From an uncultured Selenomonadaceae bacterium (lineage in GTDB: Bacteria > Bacillota > Negativicutes > Selenomonadales > Selenomonadaceae), in the NCBI GenBank assembly GCA_905235685.1, contig CAJOMO010000005.1, positions 1 to 64,000 on the forward strand: a stretch of DNA of 64,000 nt, given 5' to 3'. Positions 1-8,736 of the stretch are shown piece by piece. A program made the position numbers and the translations under genes. The notes below the pieces were generated by a model. That model did no database searches and had not been told where the DNA came from. It was given only the letters and a program-made list of their open reading frames with translations. Each line of letters starts with the position of its first letter. Positions within the stretch are counted from its first letter, which is position 1.

Positions 1-1047
1 GCCTAATTTCAAACTTGCCGTTGCCATTTTCTTTAGTTCGTCCGGAGCGGATAAAATTTCGTTTAAATTCGCGGACAAAATTTCGGCGGTTAAATCTTTA
101 TCCAAAATCATTCGCGCAGCGCCGACTTTCACCAACGCTTGAGCGTTAAATTCCTGGTGGTTTTCGGCGGCGTATGGATACGGAATTAAAATTGAGGGAA
201 CGCCGCGCGCCGTCAATTCCGCTAAACCGGTTGCTCCTGCGCGAAAAATCGCCAAATCCGCCATCGCCATTGCCTGAGGCATATTGTACAGGTACGGAAC
301 GATTTTAATTTTCGGATTGTCGAAGTCAAAATTTTTATCGCGCAGTTTTTGAGTAACGGCGTCAAATTCGGTTTTGCCGGTGACGTGCAGAAATTGAGCG
401 TTATCAGCGGCGTTGGCGAGTACGTCAATCATCGCGTTGTTAATCGAGCGCGCGCCCCTTGAGCCGCCGGAAATTAAAACCACGGGCAAATTTTCACTGA
501 AACCAAATTCTTTCAAGCCGTCCTCGCGTTTCGCCGTCAAAACATTTTCGCGAATCGGATTGCCGGTGTAAACTGTTTTATCGGCGGGAAAATTTTTCAG
601 CGCGGGTTCAGTACCGACAGCGATTTTATTTACAAATTTGGACAGAATTTTATTGGTGATACCGGCGACGGCGTTTTGCTCCTGAATGAGCGTGGGAACT
701 TTCATAAGGCTGGCGGCTAACAAAATCGGACCGCAAACGTAGCCGCCTGTGCCGACAACGACATTTGGCTGAAATTGCTTGACGATATTACCGGCGCGTT
801 TAACGCTCAAAATTGCGTTCGCCGCGCGCTTGAAATTTTCTAATGTAAAATGGCGCTCAAAACCACCTTCAAGGTTGAGCGCGGTAAAATTAATTCCGGC
901 TTTCGGTACAATATCGGATTCAAGCCCTTGCTCCGTGCCGACGTACAGAAATTCAGCCGCCGGAACTTTATTTTTAATGGCGTCAATCAGCGTCAGCGCA
1001 GGGTAAATGTGCCCGCCAGTGCCGCCGCCCGATACGATTATCTTCAT
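1..1047 (-). CDS. murG: UDP-GlcNAc:lipid-linked MurNAc-pentapeptide GlcNAc transferase MurG (3' end missing)
   Basis: MurG adds GlcNAc to lipid I to make lipid II on the inner face of the cytoplasmic membrane. The ATG is at 1045-1047 and the frame stays open for 349 codons to the window edge, so only the last few residues are missing (family members are about 355-370 aa). The N-terminus reads MKIIVSGGGTGGHIYPAL, the glycine-rich loop of GT28 enzymes; LISGGSRGARSIN and the C-terminal ELTARGVPSILIPYP donor-site region with a following NAQAL are also present. The ATG overlaps the murD stop in an ATGA, so the two are translationally coupled. The identification is firm; only the 3' end is unseen. 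Confidence 0.96.
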   Translation of the reverse strand, partial: MKIIVSGGGTGGHIYPALTLIDAIKNKVPAAEFLYVGTEQGLESDIVPKAGINFTALNLEGGFERHFTLENFKRAANAILSVKRAGNIVKQFQPNVVVGTGGYVCGPILLAASLMKVPTLIQEQNAVAGITNKILSKFVNKIAVGTEPALKNFPADKTVYTGNPIRENVLTAKREDGLKEFGFSENLPVVLISGGSRGARSINNAMIDVLANAADNAQFLHVTGKTEFDAVTQKLRDKNFDFDNPKIKIVPYLYNMPQAMAMADLAIFRAGATGLAELTARGVPSILIPYPYAAENHQEFNAQALVKVGAARMILDKDLTAEILSANLNEILSAPDELKKMATASLKLG

Positions 1048-2405
1048 AGCGCGTTAACTATCCTCTTGAAGTCTCTGCCGCGTTCTTCGAAATTATTGTA
1101 CATATCGAAACTCGCGCACGCCGGACTTAACAACACAACTTGCATCGGCTTAGAAATTTTCTTGGCAATTTCAACCGCTTTTTCCATTGAATGCCCCGCG
1201 TCAAAAATTATCGTCGGGTCAATGCCGCGCTGAATCGCATAAGTTTTAAAACGCTCCGCCGCGTCGCCAATTAAAATAAGCCCTTCAACGCGGTCGTAAA
1301 CCAAATTCATAAAATCTGCTAAATCCGTGAGTTTATCGTCGCCGCCCGCTATCAAAATTATGTGCCCTTCAAAAGTTTCAAGCGCTTTAATCGCCGAATC
1401 CGTATTCGTCGCCTTCGAATCGTTGTAATATTTCACGCCGTCCAATTCGCGCACAAATTCAATCCGGTGTTCGACGCCTTTAAAACTCTTTAAAACCTTG
1501 CGAATATCCTTAGCATTGACGCCCGCCAAAAACGCCATAAGCGACGCCGCCAGCGCATTTTCAACGTTATGCCCGCCTTTAATTCCGAGTTCGTCAATCG
1601 TACAGAGCGCGTGAATTTTGCTGCCGTACTTGATAATCAATTTATTGCCGTGAAGGTAAGCGCCTTCGTCCAGCTGAATTTTGCGGCTGAAAAACAGCAC
1701 TTTACAATGCGCGTGATCTTTCATAAGCCGGAGCGCGGGGTCGTCCAAATTCAAAATCAGAAAATCGTCCTTGCCTTCCTGCTCAAAAATTTTTTCCTTA
1801 ATCTTGCTGTACATTTCCATAGTGCCGTGGCGTTTCAAATGGTCGGGCGTCACGTTCAAAACAGCCGAAATGTGCGGCTTAAAATTATTCGTGGCCTCCA
1901 TCTGGTAACTGGAAATTTCCGCCGCAATGTAGCCGCCTTCGCCAATGTCAAGCACAACTTCACTGAGCGGCACGCCGATATTTCCGCCAATGCCGGTTTT
2001 CTCATATTTCGTTTCAAGCAACAGCCCGAGCAAAGTTGTCGTGGTAGTTTTGCCGTTCGTGCCGGTAACCGCGCAAATCGGCGATTTAGCCAAACTGTAA
2101 GCAAGCTCAATTTCGCTGATGATCGGAATTTTTTTATTAGCCGCCGTCTGCAAAATCGGAATACGCACCGGTACGGCGGGCGACACGATTATTAAATCGA
2201 CGCCCTTAAGCAAGCTGTCATTTTGCGGACCGAAAACTAAATTTATTCCCAATTCGCGCAGAGGGCTAAAATCTTCATTCAAATCGCGTTCGTTTTTGGC
2301 GTCGCTCAAAGTTACATTCGCGCCAAAATGTTTCGCAACTCGCGCCGCCGCAAAGCCGCTTATCCCCGCGCCGATAACCAATACATTTTTGTTTTTAAAA
2401 TCCAT
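1044..2405 (-). CDS. murD: UDP-N-acetylmuramoyl-L-alanine--D-glutamate ligase MurD
   Basis: MurD adds D-glutamate to UDP-MurNAc-L-Ala in the cytoplasm, using ATP. The 453 aa protein has the usual length. It shows the N-terminal nucleotide-fold loop GAGISGFAAARVA (residues about 12-24), the Mur ligase P-loop GTNGKTTT (115-122), the central NVTPDHLKRH region and the C-terminal YNDSKATN with its conserved lysine. The ATG at 2403-2405 directly abuts the stop of the upstream aminopeptidase gene, and its own stop overlaps the murG start. The murD-murG pairing is a remnant of the dcw cell-wall cluster; the upstream neighbours here (aminopeptidase, mutS, queH) are not usual dcw genes. Confidence 0.97.
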   Translation of the reverse strand: MDFKNKNVLVIGAGISGFAAARVAKHFGANVTLSDAKNERDLNEDFSPLRELGINLVFGPQNDSLLKGVDLIIVSPAVPVRIPILQTAANKKIPIISEIELAYSLAKSPICAVTGTNGKTTTTTLLGLLLETKYEKTGIGGNIGVPLSEVVLDIGEGGYIAAEISSYQMEATNNFKPHISAVLNVTPDHLKRHGTMEMYSKIKEKIFEQEGKDDFLILNLDDPALRLMKDHAHCKVLFFSRKIQLDEGAYLHGNKLIIKYGSKIHALCTIDELGIKGGHNVENALAASLMAFLAGVNAKDIRKVLKSFKGVEHRIEFVRELDGVKYYNDSKATNTDSAIKALETFEGHIILIAGGDDKLTDLADFMNLVYDRVEGLILIGDAAERFKTYAIQRGIDPTIIFDAGHSMEKAVEIAKKISKPMQVVLLSPACASFDMYNNFEERGRDFKRIVNAL

Positions 2406-3809
2406 TTAAATCTCCTTCAGAAAAGCAACGTAGCCGTTTTTAGTTTCGTAAACGTCAATCTTGCTGGTGGTTTCCCAGGGCGCGTGCATACTCAATACCG
2501 CAACGCCGCTGTCGATAACTTCCATACCGTAAACCGCCATGATATGGGCAATAGTGCCGCCGCCGCCTAAGTCGACTTTGCCCAGTTCGGAAAATTGATA
2601 GCGGACATTATTTTTATCAAGAATTTCGCGCAGTTTGCCGACAAACTCAGCATTGGCTTCGCTCGCTCCGGATTTGCCGCGGCTGCCCGTGAATTTATTG
2701 AAAACCATACCTTTGCCAACGTACGCAACGTTTTTCTTATCGTAAGCGCTAGCGTAAAGCGCGTCATAGGCACTGGAAACGTCAGAACTGAGCATATAAG
2801 AATTTTGCAACGCGCGGCGCAGTCCCAGTTCGGTATATTGCCCGCAAGCGTTCATCAATTCAGCAAGCGCATTTTCAAAGAAATGTGAGCGCATGCCAGT
2901 CGCGCCGTAACTGCCGATTTCTTCTTTATCGACGAGCAAACAGCACGCGGTTTTATCCAAAGTCATATTCGCAACTTCCAACATAGCGACCAGCGAAGTG
3001 TAGGAGCAAACGCGATCGTCTTGCCCGTAGCCGAGAATCATACTGCGGTCAAAGCCCAATTCGCGCGCCTTGCCCGCCGGTACAAGCGCCAATTCCGCCG
3101 ACATAAAATCTTCCGGCTCAATATTATAATTGTCCTTGAGAAGTTTCAACACGCCCGCCTTGACGGATTCTTTATCGCCGTCCTTCAGCGGATAATTCCC
3201 AACAAGAATATCAAGATTTTCGCCTTCGACAACTTTGGTCGCGTCCTTTTTCATTTGCTCCTGCGCGAGATGAATCAATAAATCCGTCACGCAAAAAACA
3301 GGGTCGCCGTCATTTTCGCCGATAACGATATTTAAAACTGTGCCGTCTTTTTTGACAACAACGCCGTGCATAGCCAGCGGCAACGTCACCCACTGATATT
3401 TTTTGATGCCGCCGTAATAATGCGTATCGAGATAAGCCAAGCCGCCGTCTTCATAGAGCGGATTTTGTTTAAGATCAAGTCGGCAGGTGTCAATGTGCGC
3501 GCCCAAAATTTTCAGCCCATTTTGCAACGGCTCACTGCCAATTTGGAACAGCGCGATAGATTTTTTCATAAAAGCATAATAAACTTTGTCGCCCGCCTGC
3601 AGACGTTGACGATTGCTGATAATTTCGCGCAGGTCTTTATAACCAACCGCCTCAGCCTGTTTAATCGCCTCTGTTACGCATTCGCGCTCGGTTTTGCAGC
3701 GGCTAATAAAATCAATGTAGCCGCGGTTCAGCGTTTCAAGTTTCTGCTTATCTTCGTCGGTGTACGTGCTCCAAATCGAAGGTTTTTTATCTTTGTCTTT
3801 GTCAGCCAT
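2406..3809 (-). CDS. M18 family aminopeptidase
   Basis: This 467 aa zinc aminopeptidase of the M18 (aspartyl aminopeptidase / aminopeptidase I) family would trim acidic N-terminal residues from peptides in the cytoplasm. Visible family motifs are ILGAHIDTCRLDL with the metal-binding His-x-Asp near residues 105-107, DKEEIGSYGATGM, LSSDVSSAYD and the C-terminal LSMHAPWE histidine. An in-frame ATG lies 18 bases upstream and overlaps the mutS stop, but the ATG at 3807-3809 is preferred because GGAAG sits 7 bases before it and the protein then starts MADKDKDKKP. The substrate is inferred from the family only. Confidence 0.92.
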   Translation of the reverse strand: MADKDKDKKPSIWSTYTDEDKQKLETLNRGYIDFISRCKTERECVTEAIKQAEAVGYKDLREIISNRQRLQAGDKVYYAFMKKSIALFQIGSEPLQNGLKILGAHIDTCRLDLKQNPLYEDGGLAYLDTHYYGGIKKYQWVTLPLAMHGVVVKKDGTVLNIVIGENDGDPVFCVTDLLIHLAQEQMKKDATKVVEGENLDILVGNYPLKDGDKESVKAGVLKLLKDNYNIEPEDFMSAELALVPAGKARELGFDRSMILGYGQDDRVCSYTSLVAMLEVANMTLDKTACCLLVDKEEIGSYGATGMRSHFFENALAELMNACGQYTELGLRRALQNSYMLSSDVSSAYDALYASAYDKKNVAYVGKGMVFNKFTGSRGKSGASEANAEFVGKLREILDKNNVRYQFSELGKVDLGGGGTIAHIMAVYGMEVIDSGVAVLSMHAPWETTSKIDVYETKNGYVAFLKEI

Positions 3810-3823
3810 GTAAAAACTTCCTT

Positions 3824-6382
3824 TCATTGCGCGCCGGAAATCAGCCGCGCTTGCTCTTGCAATTCGTACAGTTTATTCAATGCTTCAATCGGTGTCAAGG
3901 TTGCCACGTCCAAATTTAACAAATTTTCGATTCCGCGCGATATGAATAAATTTTGCGAAGGCGGCGGCGCTGTTGTCGGCTCATATTTTACCGGAACGGA
4001 ATTTTCCAAATCGGTTAAAATTTCCTCGGCGCGTTTCATAACAAATTTGGGCAAACCCGCCAATTTCGCAACCTGCAAACCGTAAGATTTATCAGAGCCG
4101 CCGCGCTGAATCCTGCGCAGAAAAATAACGTCTTTGCCGCGCTCCTTGACTGCCGTACAAAAATTTTCAATGCTGGCGGAATTATCGGCAAGGTCTGTCA
4201 ATTCGTGGTAATGCGTTGCAAACAAAGTTTTGGCGCGAATTTTTTTGTCAATGTACTCAATTACCGCGCGCGCAATGCTCATACCGTCGAAAGTCGAAGT
4301 GCCGCGCCCAACTTCGTCCAAAATTATCAAGCTGCGTTCAGTGGCGTATTTCAAAATCTGCGCGACTTCGTTCATTTCAACCATAAAAGTTGACTGCCCG
4401 CTGACTAAATCGTCGCTCGCCCCAATGCGCGTAAAAATCCTGTCAACCGGCGAAATATCCGCGCGCGCCGCCGGAATAAAGCTGCCCGCCTGCGCCATCA
4501 AAACTATCAATGCCACCTGCCGCATATAAGTTGATTTGCCCGCCATATTCGGTCCGGTTATAATCATCAGCCGACAGCGATTCGGATTCAAATTCGTGTC
4601 ATTCGGAACAAATAAGCTGCTCGTCAAAATTTTTTCGACAAGCGGGTGGCGTCCGTCTTTAATCGTGATTTTGCCGTCAATGTTCAAATCGGGACGCACG
4701 TAATTATTCACCGCCGCCGCCTCAGCTAAGCTTGCCACAACGTCCATTAGCGCAATTCTTTTAGCCGTGTCTTGAATATTCGCCAACTGAATTTTGATTT
4801 TATCGCGCACTTCGCAAAAAAGATTGTACTCAAGATTTACAATTTTTTCTTGCGCGCCCAAAATTTTCGTCTCAAAATCCTTGAGTTCGGGCGTCACGTA
4901 CCGCTCGGCGTTCGACAAAGTTTGTCTGCGAATATAATTTTCCGGAATTTTATCCGCGCCGCTGTGCCGAATTTCAATGTAATATCCGAAAACGCGATTG
5001 TAACCGACTTTCAACGACCGAATGCCGGTGCGGGTTTTTTCGCTGTCTTCAAATTCCTGCAAAAAACCGCGGCTGTCTTGTGAAATTTTCCGGTATTCGT
5101 CAAGTTCCGCGTTGTAACCGCGATTAATCATTCCGCCGTCCCGAACTGTAAGCGGCGCAGCTTCGGAAATGGCGCGTTCAATCAAATCAACTTCCGCCGA
5201 ATAATCCTTCAAGCCGTCGCGGCAGGCAAGCAAAATATCAGAATCAACTTTCGCCAGCGCCGCCCGAATTTTGGGAAGAATCCGCAGAGAAATTTTCAGC
5301 GCCGTTAAATCCCGCGCGTTCGCACTGCCAATTTCAATTTTCGTCATCAGCCGTTCAAGGTCGTGCATTTCCTTCAAAATTTCGCGCAGATTTTTTCGCG
5401 TGGTAAAATTTTTAAAAAGTTCGTCGACAGCCTCAAGGCGGCGATTAATGGCGGCAATGTCAATCAGCGGATTTTCCAGCCAGCGCCGCAAAAGTCTGTT
5501 GCCGAGCGGCGTCCGCGTATAATCCAGCACCGAAAACAGCGTATCTTTTTTAGAGCCGTCGCGCAGGTTTCGCACGACTTCCAAATTTCGCAGGGTATTT
5601 GCGTCCAAAATCAAATGGTGGCAGATGTCAAGCCGCGTCAACTTCGACAGATGATTTAAATCTGCGCGAACGGTTTTGTGCAAATAATTCAGCAGATATT
5701 CAACGGCGGCAGTGGCGTTTTCCGAAACCGGCAAATCTTTTTCGCTGAAATGTTGCGGCAGAAAATTGGACTTATCGTCGGCGTCAATTTTCGTGAACAG
5801 GCAATTTTCCAGTTTCAGCTTGACAAAATTTTTCAGCTTATCGGCAAAAGTCAATTCGCCCGCAATCAAAATTTCGTGCGGCGTCAAGCGGTAAATTTCG
5901 TCGAACAAAATCTGCGTGCGGTCTTTGCCCTCGTACAGGCAATAAAAAATTTCGCCGGTCGAAACATCCGCGCCCGCAAACGCAATTTCGCCGCCGCTCT
6001 CCAAAATCAGCGCAATGTAATTGTTATTCGCGTCAGTCAGCGTATCGTCGGTTAAAATCGTGCCAGGCGTGACAATTTTTGTAATTTCGCGCTCCGTCAA
6101 ACCTTTGCCCTTCGGGTCGCCAACCTGGTCAACAACTGCCACGCGGTAGCCTTTGTTAACCAATTTCTGCAAATAATTTTCGATAGCGTGAGCCGGTACG
6201 CCGCACATTGGCGCGTCCTGCCGCTTTGTCAACGTCAAGCCCAATTCGCGCGAACCCGTCGCCGCGTCTTCAAAAAACATTTCAAAAAAATCGCCCAATC
6301 GGAAAAATAAAAGCGCATCTTGATTTTGCCGTTTCGCCGCGAGGTACTGTTCCATCATCGGCGTCAAATTTTTTTCGCTCAA
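3824..6382 (-). CDS. mutS: DNA mismatch repair protein MutS
   Basis: MutS recognises mismatches and small loops and recruits MutL. The 852 aa protein has the Phe-x-Glu mismatch-reading motif in GDFFEMF (Phe32, Glu34), the connector, lever and clamp domains, then the ABC ATPase with Walker A GPNMAGKST (610-618) and Walker B LIILDEVGRGTSTFDG (685-700). The start codon is TTG at 6380-6382; no in-frame ATG or GTG precedes the conserved TPMMEQYL segment, and the ribosome binding site is weak. It lies 23 bases after queH, so it is probably read from the queH promoter. No mutL is in the window. Confidence 0.97.
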   Translation of the reverse strand: MSEKNLTPMMEQYLAAKRQNQDALLFFRLGDFFEMFFEDAATGSRELGLTLTKRQDAPMCGVPAHAIENYLQKLVNKGYRVAVVDQVGDPKGKGLTEREITKIVTPGTILTDDTLTDANNNYIALILESGGEIAFAGADVSTGEIFYCLYEGKDRTQILFDEIYRLTPHEILIAGELTFADKLKNFVKLKLENCLFTKIDADDKSNFLPQHFSEKDLPVSENATAAVEYLLNYLHKTVRADLNHLSKLTRLDICHHLILDANTLRNLEVVRNLRDGSKKDTLFSVLDYTRTPLGNRLLRRWLENPLIDIAAINRRLEAVDELFKNFTTRKNLREILKEMHDLERLMTKIEIGSANARDLTALKISLRILPKIRAALAKVDSDILLACRDGLKDYSAEVDLIERAISEAAPLTVRDGGMINRGYNAELDEYRKISQDSRGFLQEFEDSEKTRTGIRSLKVGYNRVFGYYIEIRHSGADKIPENYIRRQTLSNAERYVTPELKDFETKILGAQEKIVNLEYNLFCEVRDKIKIQLANIQDTAKRIALMDVVASLAEAAAVNNYVRPDLNIDGKITIKDGRHPLVEKILTSSLFVPNDTNLNPNRCRLMIITGPNMAGKSTYMRQVALIVLMAQAGSFIPAARADISPVDRIFTRIGASDDLVSGQSTFMVEMNEVAQILKYATERSLIILDEVGRGTSTFDGMSIARAVIEYIDKKIRAKTLFATHYHELTDLADNSASIENFCTAVKERGKDVIFLRRIQRGGSDKSYGLQVAKLAGLPKFVMKRAEEILTDLENSVPVKYEPTTAPPPSQNLFISRGIENLLNLDVATLTPIEALNKLYELQEQARLISGAQ

Positions 6383-6405
6383 ATAATCAACCCATTTTTA
6401 TCTTA

Positions 6406-7020
6406 TTATAGCACGTTTTTTGGGCGCGTCGATAATTTTTTGCGCAAATGCTTAATTTCTTTGCTGAAACGCTCCTCTTCGCTGAAAATGCAGCCGCAGT
6501 AATTTTGCCGGTAAAGTTCCAGTTCCAGGCTAATGTCAATTCCGCGCTGCCAACCTGCGCGAAAATCTTCATAGTAAAAATCGACGCCGAACTGTTTTGC
6601 AAAATTCTCGGCAATTTTTTTCATAAGCTCGTGGTTTTGGTGAATGCTGTAAAAAAGCGTGGACGTAAACGCCGAAAAATCATTTTCCGCCGCAAATCGC
6701 GCCGCCTCGCCCAGCCGCCACGCATAACAAATTTTACAGCGCGCGTGCCAGCCGTCCGCAAAGCGCGCCGAATCTTCCACGTCAACCACGCTTGAAACTT
6801 TCGACAAATATTCGCGCAGCCCGTAATGATTTTCCGCGAAAAATTCAATTCCAACTTTCGCCGCAAACTCTCGCGCAGTTTTCAGCCGCTGATGCCATTC
6901 CTTGTACGGGTGAATATTCGGGTTGAAAAAATATCCGACCGGCTCAAAGCCAATTTCGCGCAGCCGCTCCGTCGGATAACACGAACACGGTCCGCAGCAC
7001 ATATGCATTAAAATTTTCAA
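6406..7020 (-). CDS. queH: Epoxyqueuosine reductase QueH
   Basis: QueH catalyses the last step of queuosine synthesis on tRNA, reducing epoxyqueuosine; it is the non-cobalamin alternative to QueG. The 204 aa protein has the family (old DUF208) cysteine pattern: HMCCGPCS at residues 6-13, HARCKIC in the middle and YCGC near the C-terminus, which ligate iron-sulfur clusters in this family. The frame stays open to 7110, but the TTG at 7018-7020 is chosen because AAGAAGG lies about 8 bases upstream and because a longer product would run across its own promoter. It heads the queH-mutS-M18-murD-murG run. Confidence 0.9.
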   Translation of the reverse strand: MKILMHMCCGPCSCYPTERLREIGFEPVGYFFNPNIHPYKEWHQRLKTAREFAAKVGIEFFAENHYGLREYLSKVSSVVDVEDSARFADGWHARCKICYAWRLGEAARFAAENDFSAFTSTLFYSIHQNHELMKKIAENFAKQFGVDFYYEDFRAGWQRGIDISLELELYRQNYCGCIFSEEERFSKEIKHLRKKLSTRPKNVL

Positions 7021-7035
7021 ATCGTCGCCTTCTTG

Positions 7036-7064
7036 TTGACTTGCTAAATCAAAATTGGTATCAT
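7036..7064 (+). promoter_or_regulatory. Promoter for the rseP operon
   Basis: TTGACT (7036-7041) and TATCAT (7059-7064) are separated by 17 bases. The expected start near 7071 gives a leader of about 40 bases before the rseP TTG. The same -10 hexamer serves the tRNA-Ala promoter at 36458. It interlocks with the opposing queH promoter. Confidence 0.72.
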
Positions 7065-7069
7065 TTAAA

Positions 7070-7098
7070 ATTGTAGCGGTTAATTGTATTTTTGTAAA
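7070..7098 (-). promoter_or_regulatory. Promoter for the queH-mutS-murDG run
   Basis: Read on the minus strand, TTTACA (7093-7098) and TACAAT (7070-7075) are 17 bases apart. Transcription would start near 7063 and run left into queH with a leader of about 43 bases. The -10 boxes of this and the rseP promoter are only five bases apart, so two polymerases could not occupy them together. Confidence 0.65.
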
Positions 7099-7111
7099 GT
7101 GAGGAATCAAA

Positions 7112-8149
7112 TTGATAATATCGATAATAGCAGCGGTTTTCGTCTTCGGTCTGTTGGTGCTGGTTCACGAATTTGGACATTTTATCACGGCTAAATTAAC
7201 GGGAATGCGCGTTGACGAATTTGCAATAGGTTTCGGTCCGAAAATTTTCAGCACGAAATACGGCGAAACAAAATATTCATTGCGGGCGATACCATTGGGC
7301 GGCTTTAACGACATTGCCGGAATGGACCCAAACGACAATCCGGCAGGCGAACGCGGCTACTGTGAAAAGCCGGTTTTTTCGCGAATGATTGTAATTTTAG
7401 CCGGCGTGGCAATGAATTTCTTGATGCCGATAATTTTGTTTTTCGGAATTTATTCCACGGTCGGCGTTTCGAAACCCTCAGTTGAGCCGATAATTGGCGG
7501 CGTGATTAGCGGTATGCCCGCGGAAACTGCCGGTATTAAAATTGGCGATAAAATTTTGAGCGTCGACGGCGAAAAAATTACCACGTGGCTTGAGTTCACC
7601 GAAAAAATCAAAGAAACTGCCGCCGATAAACCAATCACGATTGAATATGAGCGCGATAATAAAATTTCCGAAGTTTCCTTGACGCCGAAATTTGACGAAA
7701 AGTCTAAGCGCGCGTTGGTCGGCGTGCAAAGTTCCGCGGTTTATGAGCCGCAGGATTTAACCACGTCGCTAAAAATGGCTGTCGAACATACCGTAGGAAT
7801 TTTGGCTTTTATGGTAAATGCGCTGGTTGACATTTTCAAAGCGCCGTCGCAGGCAGAATTAGCCGGACCGATAGGAATTGCGCAAATGGCGGGGCAAGTC
7901 GCCGAAACGGGCTTTGTGCCGCTGTTAAATTTCGCGGCGCTCTTGAGTTTGAATTTGGGTTTGCTGAATTTGTTGCCAGTACCGGCGCTGGACGGCGGAC
8001 ATTTCGTCAGCCTGGTAATTGAAGCGGTGCGCGGCAAACCGATGAGTTCAAAGGCAATGATGTACACTCAGCGCGTAGGAATTGCGCTTTTATTGGCGCT
8101 GACGCTTTACGCCACAATGAGCGATTTGGTAAGGGTGTTTTTCAAATGA
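7112..8149 (+). CDS. rseP: RIP (site-2) zinc metalloprotease RseP
   Basis: RseP cuts transmembrane anti-sigma factors and remnant signal peptides inside the membrane. The 345 aa protein has the zinc motif HEFGH (residues 19-23) in its first membrane helix, a PDZ domain at about 115-200 with GIKIGDKILSVDG, and the second catalytic motif NLLPVPALDGGH (Asp294 as third zinc ligand) between C-terminal helices. The start is TTG at 7112 with GTGAGG 7 bases upstream. In many Firmicutes the gene follows dxr and precedes ispG; here dxr is absent and a DUF488 gene is inserted before ispG. Confidence 0.95.
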   Translation: MIISIIAAVFVFGLLVLVHEFGHFITAKLTGMRVDEFAIGFGPKIFSTKYGETKYSLRAIPLGGFNDIAGMDPNDNPAGERGYCEKPVFSRMIVILAGVAMNFLMPIILFFGIYSTVGVSKPSVEPIIGGVISGMPAETAGIKIGDKILSVDGEKITTWLEFTEKIKETAADKPITIEYERDNKISEVSLTPKFDEKSKRALVGVQSSAVYEPQDLTTSLKMAVEHTVGILAFMVNALVDIFKAPSQAELAGPIGIAQMAGQVAETGFVPLLNFAALLSLNLGLLNLLPVPALDGGHFVSLVIEAVRGKPMSSKAMMYTQRVGIALLLALTLYATMSDLVRVFFK

Positions 8150-8730
8150 GCGAAATTTACACGATTGGCTATTCGGGTTTCGGCGTTGAAGATTTTGTTG
8201 CCACGCTGAAAAAGCATTCGATAAATTTGCTGATTGACGTTCGGAGTTGCCCGCATTCGGCTTATCGCAAAGATTTTAATCGGCGAAATATTTTGCACGT
8301 GCTTGAGGCTGACGGGATTATTTATCGACATTTCGGCAGGGAATTTGGCGCACGGCAATTTAATCCGGAATTTTTTACCGACGGCGTTTTGGATTTTGAA
8401 AAATTCGCGCAGAGTACCCAATTTCTTGACGGCGTTAAAAAATTTGAAGAAGCTGTCAAGCTTGGATATAAAATTGCGTTTATGTGCGCGGAAAAGCATC
8501 CGAAAAATTGTCACCGATGCATTTTGGTTGCCAGAGCCTTTCACGACAAAAAATATGAAATTCGCCACATTTTGGACGCGGAAAATTTTATCACCCAGGC
8601 GGACGTTGAAAAAATTCTTGTCGACGAACATTACAAAAATTTTTCGCTGTTCGAGCCGTTCGATTATGATAAGGCGGTCAAGCAAAGTTACATTTGGCAA
8701 AGCTGGAAAATTTTACACAAATTCAGGTGA
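8146..8730 (+). CDS. DUF488 domain protein
   Basis: A 194 aa soluble protein of the DUF488 family, whose biochemical role is not established. Family hallmarks are the start YTIGYSGFGVEDF, the acidic-basic pair in LLIDVRSCPHS, a central GREFGARQFNPEF and the cysteine motif MCAEKHPKNCHR. Its ATG overlaps the rseP stop by four bases (ATGA), so the two are coupled, and ispG follows six bases later. Its place between a membrane protease and an isoprenoid enzyme gives no clear hint of function. Confidence 0.88.
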   Translation: MSEIYTIGYSGFGVEDFVATLKKHSINLLIDVRSCPHSAYRKDFNRRNILHVLEADGIIYRHFGREFGARQFNPEFFTDGVLDFEKFAQSTQFLDGVKKFEEAVKLGYKIAFMCAEKHPKNCHRCILVARAFHDKKYEIRHILDAENFITQADVEKILVDEHYKNFSLFEPFDYDKAVKQSYIWQSWKILHKFR

Positions 8731-8736
8731 AGTGCT

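Noticed and set aside
1569-2195. A 208-codon plus-strand frame opposite murD
   Set aside because: It is antisense to an intact murD with all its motifs, and encodes no recognisable protein. Similar long shadow frames are common in this window because of the codon bias.
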